From Beutenbergia cavernae DSM 12333 (lineage in GTDB: Bacteria > Actinomycetota > Actinomycetes > Actinomycetales > Beutenbergiaceae): a stretch of DNA of 64,000 bases. This document shows, piece by piece, positions 25,799 through 33,793 of this stretch (position 1 is the stretch's first letter; every line of letters starts with the position of its first letter). Made by a program: the position numbers and the translations under genes. Below the pieces are notes generated by a model. The model saw only the letters and a program-made list of their open reading frames with translations. It searched no databases and was not told the DNA's origin. The DNA lies in the NCBI RefSeq assembly GCF_000023105.1, contig NC_012669.1:1302001-1366000 (forward strand), given 5' to 3'.

Positions 25799-26831
25799 GC
25801 AGTCCTCCAGCGCCGGCGGTCGCCCGGCGGCCGGGACGCGCGAGACCCTGAGCCTCGTCGTCCCCGCGTTCAACGAGTACGAGGGCGCCGGGGAGATCGT
25901 CGACTTCTACCGCGACATCGTCGCGGCGCACCCCGATCTCGACGTCGAGCTCGTCGTCGTCGACGACGGCTCGAGCGACGGGACCGCCGACGCCGTCCGC
26001 GGGGCGCTGGCCGACGGCGACCGCGCCGTCGTCATCTCCCTCGCCCGCAACTTCGGGTCCCACGCGGCGATCACGGCCGGTCTGTCGGAGTGCTCGGGCG
26101 ACGTCGCTCTCACGCTGAGCGCGGACCGGCAGGAGCCGCTGTCCGCGATCGCCGACTTCATCGCGGCGTGGCGCGACGGTGCCGACATCGTGTGGGGGCT
26201 GCGGTCGGTGCGGGCGACGAAGTCGGGCCCGCAGGAGACGTTCGCGAAGGCGTTCTCGCGGATCTTCAACGCGACGTCGAGCGTGCCCACGTACCCGCCG
26301 TCGGGCCCGTCGCAGATCCTCGTGAGCCGTCGTGTCATCGACGTCCTCACGACGATGCCGGAGACGAACCGGAACGTGCTCGCGATGGTCGCGTGGGTCG
26401 GCTTCGACCAGCGCGAGATCCACTTCGACCAGCTCCCGCGGCCGCACGGCGTCAGCAAGTGGACGACGTCGAAGAAGGCGAAGCTCGTCATCGACTCCTT
26501 CGTCGAGTTCTCCTACGCGCCGATCCGCTGGCTGACCCTGCTCGGGCTCGGCGGGGGAGCGGCGGGGGTGCTGCTCCTGCTCACCGCGCTCGTGCTGGCG
26601 TTCTTCCCGGGAGCGCCGTCCGGCACCACGCTGCTGGCCGGCCTGATCCTCGCCGTCGGTGGAGCGCAGCTCGTCGGCATCGGCATCCTCGGCGAGTACC
26701 TGTGGCGCGCCGGTGACGACGCCCGGAGGCGCCCCGTGTACGTGCTGCGCGACCTCACGCGGTCCGGCAGCGCCTCACAGGACGGCGGCGTGGATGTTCC
26801 AGCCGCTCGACCCGACGACGCGCGGGGCTGA
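25788..26831 (+). CDS. Polyprenyl-phosphate glycosyltransferase (GtrB/CsbB-like GT2)
   Basis: A 347-residue enzyme expected to load a sugar onto polyprenyl phosphate at the inner membrane face. LVVPAFNEYEGAGEIVDFY starts the GT2 domain, VVVDDGSSDGT and LSADRQEP hold acidic nucleotide-binding residues, and two membrane segments (about 248-272 and 280-305) follow, as in GtrB, CsbB and DPM1-type enzymes. The ATG at 25788 overlaps the upstream gene by 11 bases. The pairing with two YfhO-like proteins matches the CsbB-YfhO arrangement in Bacillus. The last 19 codons overlap, antisense, the end of the SpoIID gene by 57 bases. Confidence 0.88.
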   Translation: MRAEQSSSAGGRPAAGTRETLSLVVPAFNEYEGAGEIVDFYRDIVAAHPDLDVELVVVDDGSSDGTADAVRGALADGDRAVVISLARNFGSHAAITAGLSECSGDVALTLSADRQEPLSAIADFIAAWRDGADIVWGLRSVRATKSGPQETFAKAFSRIFNATSSVPTYPPSGPSQILVSRRVIDVLTTMPETNRNVLAMVAWVGFDQREIHFDQLPRPHGVSKWTTSKKAKLVIDSFVEFSYAPIRWLTLLGLGGGAAGVLLLLTALVLAFFPGAPSGTTLLAGLILAVGGAQLVGIGILGEYLWRAGDDARRRPVYVLRDLTRSGSASQDGGVDVPAARPDDARG

Positions 26832-28829
26832 GACGAGACCGCTCGCCGAGATCGGGTAGCGCAGCAGGCGGCCGTTGCTCGTCGTGGGGTCCCGGACCAG
26901 CAGGAACGCGCCGGCGGAGTCGCGGCCGCCGACCACCGTGTCGAACCCCGCCCAGCCGGAGTTGAAGGCCACCGCCGGCGCCAGGGTGCCGTCGGAGCGC
27001 ACGGTGTAGCGGTAGAGGTGTCCGCCGCGCCGCGCGACGAGGTCCGGGATGCCGTCGCGGCTGATGTCGCCGACCCCGACCACGGCGTCCACCGGGTGCC
27101 ATCCCGTGCCGACCTGGCGCCTCGAGCTGAAGCCCCCGCCCGCGCTGCCTGGGTAGAGCCGCAGGGTCCCGTCCTCGGCCACCCGGCCGTAGAGGTCGGG
27201 CCGGCCGTCGCGGGTCACGTCGCCGGCCGGGACGAGCATGTCGATCGTGTCCCAGCCGGTGCCGACGACGCGACGCGACGTCGCCTCGCCGCTGCGGTTC
27301 ATCGGGTAGAGCCAGAGCTGGCCTGTCCCGCGCTCGCGGGCGTAGATGTCGGGGATGCCGTCGCCCGTGACATCACCGGGGGAGATCAGCGTGTCGTGCA
27401 TGTCCCAGCCGCTCCCGACGGCGCGCGCCGGTTCGAACGTGCCGTCCGGTCGTCCGCGGAAGAAGTACAGCGTGCCGGTGACGGTGCGCCGCGCCCAGAC
27501 GTCCGCGTACCCGTCGCCGGTGACGTCCGTGACCATGCCGCCCACCGGCTGCTGCTGCCCCGCCGTCGTCCACCACGTCGAGCGCAGACCGAGCGCGAAG
27601 CGGAGCTGGTCGGCGGTGACGACGACCGAAGAGCTCGAGCCCTCGACGCGCACGCTCGTGACGCGTCCGCCCCACTCGCCCCGGCCGTCCCGGCCCAGGA
27701 CGGTCAGGCGACGGAACGTGCCGATCCGCGGGTAGGCGGCCTGGATGGTCGAGGCGCGGACCGTCGTCGTCCAGTCGTGGGCGTTGCTCGGCACGACGCC
27801 GTCGTACGGGTCGTGGCGGGAGACGAGGTAGGGCTGCGACCCGGCGACGGACCATCCGCCGTTGGACGCGCCGAACTGGGTGAACGCGTAGCTGAAGGCC
27901 CCGCCCGTGATCACGACCTGGTTCGCCGTCCGGGCGATCGCCGCGTCGGAGGACGCGTGCTCGTGGTTCGTCACGAGCGACCCCGAGAGCGAGTACGTCG
28001 CGCGCCCGGCGTACACCTGGCAGGCGGTCGTGTCGCACGTGTCGATCGGGCCCGAGGAGGTGTACCGCTGGTGCGAGGCGTACGTGCGGGCGGCCACCGA
28101 CTGGGCACCGAGCGCCGCCGCCGGCCAGGACGCGGGCATCTCCGCGGGCACGACGGCGCGCAGGTAGCTCTCCATCCGGACCACGTTCACAGTCGTGAGC
28201 ACGCCGTCCGAGCCGCGGCGGACGCCGAGGGCCCCTCGGTACTCCCGGCGGGTGTAGTCCGGCCGGACCAGGCGGACGGCGCCCGCGCTCGACGTGAAGT
28301 CGGCGTACGTCCCGGCCACCACGGAGTGGTTGCGCCACGTGGCCTGCCCGGCGTCGACGTACTGGAGGCGCATCCCGCCCGAGACCGACACGAGGCGCCA
28401 GGAGAGGATCCGCTGCCCCGCCGACGACGTGGTGGGCAGCCGCACGGTCCCGGACTGCGATCGCAGGGCGAGACCGCTCGCCTGGTCGACCCGCAGCTCG
28501 CCGGGCCAGCTCGTGGACAGGCGGACGACGATGTCGGTGTTCGGCTGGCCCGTGAGGGACGTACCGGGGTAGTAGAAGCCCAGGATCTGCGCCGTCGTCA
28601 GTCCCCGGGTCGCCGCGCCGTACGCGCCCCACTGGGACAGACCCCGGCCGTGGCCGTAGCCGTGGCCGTCGAACGTCACCGTGCCGTCCGGCGCCACCGG
28701 GTGGCTCTCGACGGCCTGCGCGGCGACGGGGTGGAGGGTGACCGCGAGCACGAGCCCGAGTGCGGCGGCGCAGGCGCGCGCGAGAACCCGCCGCGCCGGG
28801 CGGGGGCCCGCTCCCTCGATGTTCGTCAT
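26775..28829 (-). CDS. Secreted SpoIID/LytB-domain protein with VCBS/FG-GAP repeats
   Basis: The ATG at 28829 follows GGGAGGTGG and begins a signal peptide ending near AAQA (about residue 38), so the much longer upstream open frame is rejected. The 684-residue protein has a SpoIID-type domain at about 45-370 (HGYGHGRGLSQWGAYGAA, ESYLRAVVPAEMPASW, GAQSVAARTYA, FTQFGASNGGW). SpoIID is a lytic transglycosylase fold acting on denuded peptidoglycan. From about 400 to the end come at least four VCBS/FG-GAP blades with D-x-DG motifs such as DVTGDGIPDIYARE and DVTRDGRPDLYGR, likely forming a beta-propeller. The amidase gene at 36919 carries the same kind of C-terminal propeller. Confidence 0.88.
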   Translation of the reverse strand: MTNIEGAGPRPARRVLARACAAALGLVLAVTLHPVAAQAVESHPVAPDGTVTFDGHGYGHGRGLSQWGAYGAATRGLTTAQILGFYYPGTSLTGQPNTDIVVRLSTSWPGELRVDQASGLALRSQSGTVRLPTTSSAGQRILSWRLVSVSGGMRLQYVDAGQATWRNHSVVAGTYADFTSSAGAVRLVRPDYTRREYRGALGVRRGSDGVLTTVNVVRMESYLRAVVPAEMPASWPAAALGAQSVAARTYASHQRYTSSGPIDTCDTTACQVYAGRATYSLSGSLVTNHEHASSDAAIARTANQVVITGGAFSYAFTQFGASNGGWSVAGSQPYLVSRHDPYDGVVPSNAHDWTTTVRASTIQAAYPRIGTFRRLTVLGRDGRGEWGGRVTSVRVEGSSSSVVVTADQLRFALGLRSTWWTTAGQQQPVGGMVTDVTGDGYADVWARRTVTGTLYFFRGRPDGTFEPARAVGSGWDMHDTLISPGDVTGDGIPDIYARERGTGQLWLYPMNRSGEATSRRVVGTGWDTIDMLVPAGDVTRDGRPDLYGRVAEDGTLRLYPGSAGGGFSSRRQVGTGWHPVDAVVGVGDISRDGIPDLVARRGGHLYRYTVRSDGTLAPAVAFNSGWAGFDTVVGGRDSAGAFLLVRDPTTSNGRLLRYPISASGLVSAPRVVGSSGWNIHAAVL

Positions 28830-28865
28830 CAGGCCACCTCCCGCTCGATCGTAGGCCGGAGCTGC

Positions 28866-28886
28866 GGGATACACTCGCCGAGGCCT
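28866..28886 (+). promoter_or_regulatory. GATACACT element, copy 2
   Basis: Second copy of the 21-base element (20 of 21 identical to 21130-21150), with TACACT at 28870-28875, 20 bases before the ATG of the aminotransferase at 28896. The element lies between divergent genes and ends where the AGGAGG-type ribosome site begins. Confidence 0.45.
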
Positions 28887-28895
28887 AGGAGGAAC

Positions 28896-30035
28896 ATGTC
28901 GCGAAACGTTGCACTCGGTCAGCCGACCGTCGGGGAGGCGGAGCTGGCAGCAGTGTCGGCGGTGTTCGAGTCCGGGTGGCTCTCCGGAGCCGGCCCGGCC
29001 TGCCTCGCGTTCGAGCGGGAGTTCGCGCCGGTCGCCGGCGTGGAGCACGTGCTCGCGACGTCGAACTGCGGCTCGGCGCTCCACCTGGCGCTCCTCGCGC
29101 TCGGCGCCGGGCCCGGCGACGAGGTGATCGTCGGCGACTACACGTTCCCCGCCACCGGGCACTCCGTGATGTGGACCGGCGCGAAGCCCGTGTTCGCCGA
29201 CGTGCGGCCGGACATCTGGTCGGCCGACCCCGCAGCGGTCGAGGCGGCGATCACGGAGCGCACCGTCGGCATCGTCGCCGTCGACGTGTTCGGCCAGCCC
29301 GCCGACTACGACGAGCTCCGCGCGATCGCCGACCGTCACGGCCTCTGGCTCGTCGAGGACGCCGCGTGCAGCTCGGGAGCGACCTACAAGGGCCGGCAGG
29401 CGGGCAGCCTGGCCGACGTCGCCGCGTTCAGCTTCCACGGTCGCAAGGGCATCACCGCCGGGGAGGGCGGTGCGCTGACCAGCGCCCGCGAGGACCTCGT
29501 GGCCCACGCCCGCAAGCTCCACACGTACGGGATCGCGCCGGCCATCACGCGCGAGGGCGCTGCCACGCTGCCCGTCCCGTCGTTCGACGAGCTCGGCTAC
29601 AACTACCGGATGTCCGACCTGCAGGCGGCGATCATGCGGGTGCAGGTCGAGCGGCTGCCGGAGCTGCTCAAGGCCCGCACCCGCGCCGCCGAGGCGTACG
29701 CCGAGCTGCTCGGCGACGTCGAGGAGCTCACGTTGCCCGTCGCGCTCGAGGACCGCACGCACCCGTGGCAGTCCTACGTGATCACGCTCGACGGCGCACT
29801 CGACCGGGGCGCCGTCGGCGTCGCGCTGCGAGAGCGTGGCGTCGGGTGCAACTTCGGCACGTACGCCAGCCACGTGCAGCCGCTGTACGGCGAGACGACG
29901 GCGTGCCCGACGTCCGCCGACCTGTTCGCGCGGCACCTCGCGATCCCGATGCACGCGAACCTCACCGAGGACGACGTCGCCTACGTGGCCGGCGTCGTGC
30001 GCGACGTCGTCACGTCCCCCGAGTCCCGAGCCTGA
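28896..30035 (+). CDS. DegT/DnrJ/EryC1 PLP sugar aminotransferase 1
   Basis: A 379-residue PLP-dependent aminotransferase with ATG at 28896 and AGGAGGA upstream. Family features are SGWLSGAGPACLAFEREF, TSNCGSALHLALLALG, VEDAACSSGATYKG, and the PLP Lys in FSFHGRKGITAGEGG. These enzymes aminate keto-sugars of nucleotide sugars. It is followed by an epimerase and a hexapeptide acetyltransferase in the same operon, which together look like a keto reduction, amination and N-acetylation module for an amino sugar. The amination position is not known. Confidence 0.9.
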   Translation: MSRNVALGQPTVGEAELAAVSAVFESGWLSGAGPACLAFEREFAPVAGVEHVLATSNCGSALHLALLALGAGPGDEVIVGDYTFPATGHSVMWTGAKPVFADVRPDIWSADPAAVEAAITERTVGIVAVDVFGQPADYDELRAIADRHGLWLVEDAACSSGATYKGRQAGSLADVAAFSFHGRKGITAGEGGALTSAREDLVAHARKLHTYGIAPAITREGAATLPVPSFDELGYNYRMSDLQAAIMRVQVERLPELLKARTRAAEAYAELLGDVEELTLPVALEDRTHPWQSYVITLDGALDRGAVGVALRERGVGCNFGTYASHVQPLYGETTACPTSADLFARHLAIPMHANLTEDDVAYVAGVVRDVVTSPESRA

Positions 30036-30085
30036 CCCCGTCCGACCCACCGAGCCCGACCCACCGACCCAGGAGCTGCCGCACC

Positions 30086-31018
30086 ATGTCCACCCCTCGT
30101 ACCGCGTTCGTGACCGGCGGCGCCGGCTTCATCGGCCTGCACGTCGTGCGGCAGCTGCTCGAGAAGGACTACAAGGTCCGGATCTTCGACAACATGTTCC
30201 GGGGCGACCGGGACGCCGTCGCCCGCCTCGCCGAGAGCGGCGACGTCGAGCTCATCGACCAGGACGTCCGGTACGGCGGGGCCGTGCACGCCGCGATGAA
30301 GGGTGCGACGCACGTCGTCCACCTCGCCGCCGTGTCGATCAACAAGAGCGAGGCCGACCCGTACGAGTCGATCGACATCAACACGGTCGGCGCGCACAAC
30401 GTCATCGCGGCAGCCGCCGACCACGGCGTCGAGCGGTTCGTGCTCGCCTCGAGCGCGTCGGTGTACGGCGACCCGAAGAAGCTGCCGATGCACGAGGACG
30501 ACGAGCTCTCCCCGCTCACCCCGTACTGCATCTCCAAGCGCACGGGCGAGGACCTGCTCGCCTACTACCAGCGGCGCGCCGGGCTGTCGTGGATCGCGCT
30601 GCGCTTCTTCAACGTCTACGGCCCTGGCCAGAAGACGACGGCGTACTACACGTCGGTCATCAACCACTTCGTCAACCGGATCAAGAACGGCGAGCCGCCC
30701 GTCATCGACGGCAAGGGCGAGCAGTCGATGGACTTCATCCACGTCCACGACATCGCGCGCGCCGTCGTCCTGGCGATGGAGAGCGAGCAGAGCAACGTCC
30801 CGGTCAACGTCGGCACGGGCATCGACACCACTGTCGCGGACCTGGCCCGCATCCTCATCGACGCCGTCGGCGCGGACGTCGAGCCGATCTTCAACCCGCG
30901 CGACGTCCTCGTCAGCCGGCGGGCGGCCGACACGACCCGCGCCAAGGAGGTCCTCGGGTTCGTGCCCGAGATCGCCGTCGAGGACGGGATGACGGAGCTC
31001 ATCCGGCTGGGGGGCTGA
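30086..31018 (+). CDS. NAD-dependent nucleotide-sugar epimerase
   Basis: A 310-residue extended short-chain dehydrogenase; the ATG at 30086 follows AGGAG and is preferred over upstream readings inside the aminotransferase. [14 protein letters not shown] binds NAD; ASSASVYG with YCISKRTGED gives the Ser and Tyr-Lys pair; RFFNVYGPGQ is typical of UDP-glucose-4-epimerase-like enzymes, including WbpP/Gne relatives. It is likely to act on the sugar aminated by the preceding enzyme. Its stop shares one base with the next start (TGATG), showing close coupling. Confidence 0.85.
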   Translation: MSTPRTAFVTGGAGFIGLHVVRQLLEKDYKVRIFDNMFRGDRDAVARLAESGDVELIDQDVRYGGAVHAAMKGATHVVHLAAVSINKSEADPYESIDINTVGAHNVIAAAADHGVERFVLASSASVYGDPKKLPMHEDDELSPLTPYCISKRTGEDLLAYYQRRAGLSWIALRFFNVYGPGQKTTAYYTSVINHFVNRIKNGEPPVIDGKGEQSMDFIHVHDIARAVVLAMESEQSNVPVNVGTGIDTTVADLARILIDAVGADVEPIFNPRDVLVSRRAADTTRAKEVLGFVPEIAVEDGMTELIRLGG

Positions 31019-31458
31019 TGCCACCCGCCGAGCCGGGGAGGCTGCCGCCGAACCCGTACCACGAGATGGCCTGGATCGTCGGTGAGCCGGTCATCGGCGA
31101 CGGCACGTGGATCGGCGCGTTCACGGTGATCGACGGCTCCGGCGGGCTGACGATCGGCGCCGGGTGCGACATCTCGGCCGGCGTGCAGATCTACACGCAC
31201 TCGACGGCGCGGCGGTGCGTGTCCGGGCGGCGCTACCCCGACGTCGACAGGGCGCCCGTGACGATCGGCGACAGGGTGTTCCTCGGCGCGGGCGCCGTCG
31301 TCAACATGGGCGTGACGATCGGCGACGAGGCGGTGATCGGGGCGGGCGCCGTCGTCACGAAGGACGTGCCGGCCCGCACCGTCGTCGCCGGGGTGCCGGC
31401 GCGGCGGGTGGCCGACGTCGTGTTCGACGGCGACGGCCGGCCCACGTTCGACGCGTAG
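31018..31458 (+). CDS. Hexapeptide-repeat N-acetyltransferase (WbpD/WlbB-like)
   Basis: A 146-residue left-handed beta-helix acyltransferase. Hexapeptide repeats run throughout (IGDGTWIGAFTVI, IGAGCDISAGVQI, IGDRVFLGAGAVV, IGDEAVIGAGAVVTKDV) with the conserved THSTARR catalytic region near 61-67. Size and motif resemble UDP-2-acetamido-3-amino-glucuronate N-acetyltransferases of the WbpD/WlbB type. The ATG at 31018 overlaps the epimerase stop by one base. The adjacent convergent operon encodes WbpE- and WbpB-like enzymes, which would make the amine it acetylates. Specificity is inferred. Confidence 0.8.
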   Translation: MPPAEPGRLPPNPYHEMAWIVGEPVIGDGTWIGAFTVIDGSGGLTIGAGCDISAGVQIYTHSTARRCVSGRRYPDVDRAPVTIGDRVFLGAGAVVNMGVTIGDEAVIGAGAVVTKDVPARTVVAGVPARRVADVVFDGDGRPTFDA

Positions 31459-31501
31459 CTCCCGCGCGACGTGCTGACCTTCTCAACGCCATGCACCGAG
31501 C

Positions 31502-32458
31502 TCAACGTCGGGACGCGGCCAGGGCCCGGTCGACGATCCGGTGCGCCGGCAGGATCGAGTCCCGCTCCGCGTCGGCGTCGACCCGCCCGTCGACGAGCGC
31601 GAGGAACCGCTGGAACTGCGTCGCGAGCGGCTCCTGGCCGATGATCTCCGGCACCTCCATCTCCGTCGCCTGGCGGTAGCCGGCCCCGCTGCCCTGCGCC
31701 TCGATCGTCGTGTGCCGGTACGCCGTGACGCCGCGGCGCAGCAGGTCGACCTCGATCATCTTGTCGAGCTCGTGGATGACGAGGCTGCGGACCTTGCGCT
31801 GCCCGATGCGGCTCGCCGAGACCGAGGCGATGCCGCCGCCGTCGAACCGCAGCGACGTCTCGACGACGTCCTCAGCGCCGGACACCGAGTCCGGGTGGAA
31901 GTAGCCGACGTCCACCGAGACGGACGTGGGCTCCGCGTTGCCGAAGCAGCGCGTGACCAGGTCGACGTCGTGCACGAGCAGGTCCCACGCGACGCCCGTC
32001 TTGATGCGGGACACGTAGGGGGAGTGGCGCTCGGCCCGCACCTGGAGCGGCGCGTCGACCATCTCCAGCGCGACCATCACGGCCGGGTTGTACCGCTCGA
32101 GCAGGCCGCACATGAGCGGGACGCCCGCCGTGCGCGAACGCTCGAGGATCTCCTCGGTCTGCGCGAGCGAGGGGCACACCGGCTTCTCGACGAGCACGGG
32201 CAGGCCGGCGTCGAGCACGTCGCCCACGATCGCGTAGTGGTGCTCGGTGGACGCCGCGACGACGACGGCGTCCACGTCGCCCAGGCCGGTCAGGTCGGCG
32301 GCCCAGCGGGCGCCGTGGGCGTCGGCGACCGCGCGCCCCACCTCGGGGACGGGGTCGACGACGACGGCGAGCTCGGCGTCGTTCGACGTCGCGACCACGC
32401 GGGCGTGGTTGCGGCCCATCGACCCGGCGCCGACGAGGGCGATGCGGCGCGCGGCCAT
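31502..32458 (-). CDS. Gfo/Idh/MocA oxidoreductase (WbpB-like sugar dehydrogenase)
   Basis: A 318-residue NAD(P)-dependent dehydrogenase; ATG at 32458 overlaps the aminotransferase stop by one base. RIALVGAGSMGRNHARV binds the nucleotide, VEKPVCPSLAQ carries the EKP motif, and LLVHDVDLVTRCFG matches the catalytic DxxxH-like region. WbpB-type enzymes oxidise C3 of UDP-GlcNAc-uronate before transamination. Coupling to the DegT-type gene supports this role. Longer readings of the frame upstream run into the aminotransferase gene and are artefacts. Confidence 0.87.
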   Translation of the reverse strand: MAARRIALVGAGSMGRNHARVVATSNDAELAVVVDPVPEVGRAVADAHGARWAADLTGLGDVDAVVVAASTEHHYAIVGDVLDAGLPVLVEKPVCPSLAQTEEILERSRTAGVPLMCGLLERYNPAVMVALEMVDAPLQVRAERHSPYVSRIKTGVAWDLLVHDVDLVTRCFGNAEPTSVSVDVGYFHPDSVSGAEDVVETSLRFDGGGIASVSASRIGQRKVRSLVIHELDKMIEVDLLRRGVTAYRHTTIEAQGSGAGYRQATEMEVPEIIGQEPLATQFQRFLALVDGRVDADAERDSILPAHRIVDRALAASRR

Positions 32459-33558
32459 CAGGAGAGCACCGCCCGCAGCGCCGTCGCGACCGTGACGACG
32501 TCGTCGTCGCTGAGGTACGCGTGGACCGGGAGCGACAGGCACCGCCGGACCACGTCGTCGGCGACCGGGGTGTCGGAGACGACGACGTCCTCGCGGTCCC
32601 GGTAGCAGTCGTAGTCGAACACGGTGCGCGGGTAGTAGATGCCGCTGCCGACGCCGTGCTCGTCGCGCAGCGCGTCGATGATCTGCTCGCGCCGCTCGGC
32701 GTGCTCGGCCGGGAGCAGCACCGTGAACTGGTGCCAGACGTGCTCGCGGCCGGGCAGCTGCTGCGGCAGCACCAGTCCGTCGACGTCGCCGAGCAGCTCG
32801 GCGAGGCGGGCCGCGTTCGCGCGCCGGCGGTCCAGCTGCCCCGCGTACCCGCCGAGCTGGGGCAGGGCGACGGCGGCCTGCAGGTCGGTCATCCGGTAGT
32901 TGTGGCCGGCCATCTCGTACTCGTACCGGGCGCGCATGCCCTGGTTGCGCAGCACGCGCAGGCGGTCGGCCAGGTCGGCGTCGCCCGTCGTGATCATGCC
33001 GCCCTCGCCCGTGGTGAGGTTCTTCGTGGCGTAGAACGAGAAGCACCCGGTGCCGAAGGACCCGGCGCCGCGGCCCTCGAAGCGAGCCCCGTGCGCCTGG
33101 GCGGCGTCCTCGACGAGGGCGAGGCCGCGCTCGGCGGCGATCCCGCCGAGCGCCGTCATGTCCGCCGTCTGCCCGTAGAGGTGCACCGGCATGAGGACCT
33201 TCGTGCGCGGCGTGAGGTTCTCCCGCACGGAGTCGGCGGTGAGGTTGAAGTCCTCGACGGCGATGTCGCCGAACCGGGCCGTGGCACCGGCCTCGAGGAT
33301 CGCGTTGAGGGTGGCGACGAACGTGAAGGGGCTAGTGATCACCTCGTCGCCGGGCTCGAGGTCGAGCACCTGGAGCGCGGCGACGAGCGCCGTCGTGCCG
33401 TTGTTCACCGCCACCGCGTGCTCCGCGCCGACGAGCTCGGCGAAGCGCGACTCGAGCTCGGCGACCTTCGGGCCCTGGGCGATGATGCCCGAGCGGATGA
33501 CGTCGAGCACGAGGCTCTCGGTCTCGGCGCCGAGGCGCACGACGGAGATGGGGATCAT
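32458..33558 (-). CDS. DegT/DnrJ/EryC1 PLP sugar aminotransferase 2 (WbpE-like)
   Basis: A 366-residue aminotransferase with ATG at 33558 behind GGAGGC. Hallmarks are VNNGTTALVAAL, TSPFTFVATLNAILEAGA, VEDAAQAHGA, and the PLP Lys in FSFYATKNLTTGEGG. The sequence is typical of enzymes acting at C3 of UDP-sugars. With the Gfo/Idh/MocA gene coupled behind it and the WbpD-like acetyltransferase on the other strand, it forms a set that would convert UDP-GlcNAc-uronate to a 2,3-diamino derivative. It differs clearly from aminotransferase 1, so two separate aminations are predicted in the locus. Confidence 0.9.
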   Translation of the reverse strand: MIPISVVRLGAETESLVLDVIRSGIIAQGPKVAELESRFAELVGAEHAVAVNNGTTALVAALQVLDLEPGDEVITSPFTFVATLNAILEAGATARFGDIAVEDFNLTADSVRENLTPRTKVLMPVHLYGQTADMTALGGIAAERGLALVEDAAQAHGARFEGRGAGSFGTGCFSFYATKNLTTGEGGMITTGDADLADRLRVLRNQGMRARYEYEMAGHNYRMTDLQAAVALPQLGGYAGQLDRRRANAARLAELLGDVDGLVLPQQLPGREHVWHQFTVLLPAEHAERREQIIDALRDEHGVGSGIYYPRTVFDYDCYRDREDVVVSDTPVADDVVRRCLSLPVHAYLSDDDVVTVATALRAVLS

Positions 33559-33793
33559 CGGGCTGGAGCCTCCACGGCGGTCCGGGACACACGGGTGCGC
33601 TGCGGTGCACGCGCCCGCCTGGCCTGTGCGGTCGTGACCTGGCGCTCGCGTACACTCGGCGGCGTCAGAAGTCGTCGGTCATCCTATCGGCGCCAGCCGG
33701 TACATCGTGGCCGGCTCGCACGGTCCGACGCCTCGCCCATGGACCGTTCGGGGCGCGAATCCGCCGCGCCGCAACGGTCGTCCGGAGGATCGA
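33559..33793. promoter_or_regulatory. Divergent promoter region between aminotransferase 2 and LpxA-like genes
   Basis: This 235-base gap has TACACT at 33651-33656 on the plus strand, within a short match to the GATACACT elements (GTACACTCGGCGGC), and TAGGAT on the minus strand at 33686-33681. They could drive the LpxA-like gene (plus) and the aminotransferase-oxidoreductase pair (minus). No -35 hexamers are clear and no gene is seen. Confidence 0.35.

Noticed and set aside
27018-28895. Upstream extension of the aminotransferase frame over the SpoIID gene
   Set aside because: Composition is shadow-like; the ATG at 28896 has a good RBS and the family N-terminus.
28830-30050. Upstream extension of the SpoIID frame over the DegT-type aminotransferase
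   Set aside because: It lacks domain sense and runs antisense to a recognised enzyme; the signal peptide and RBS at 28829 mark the real start.
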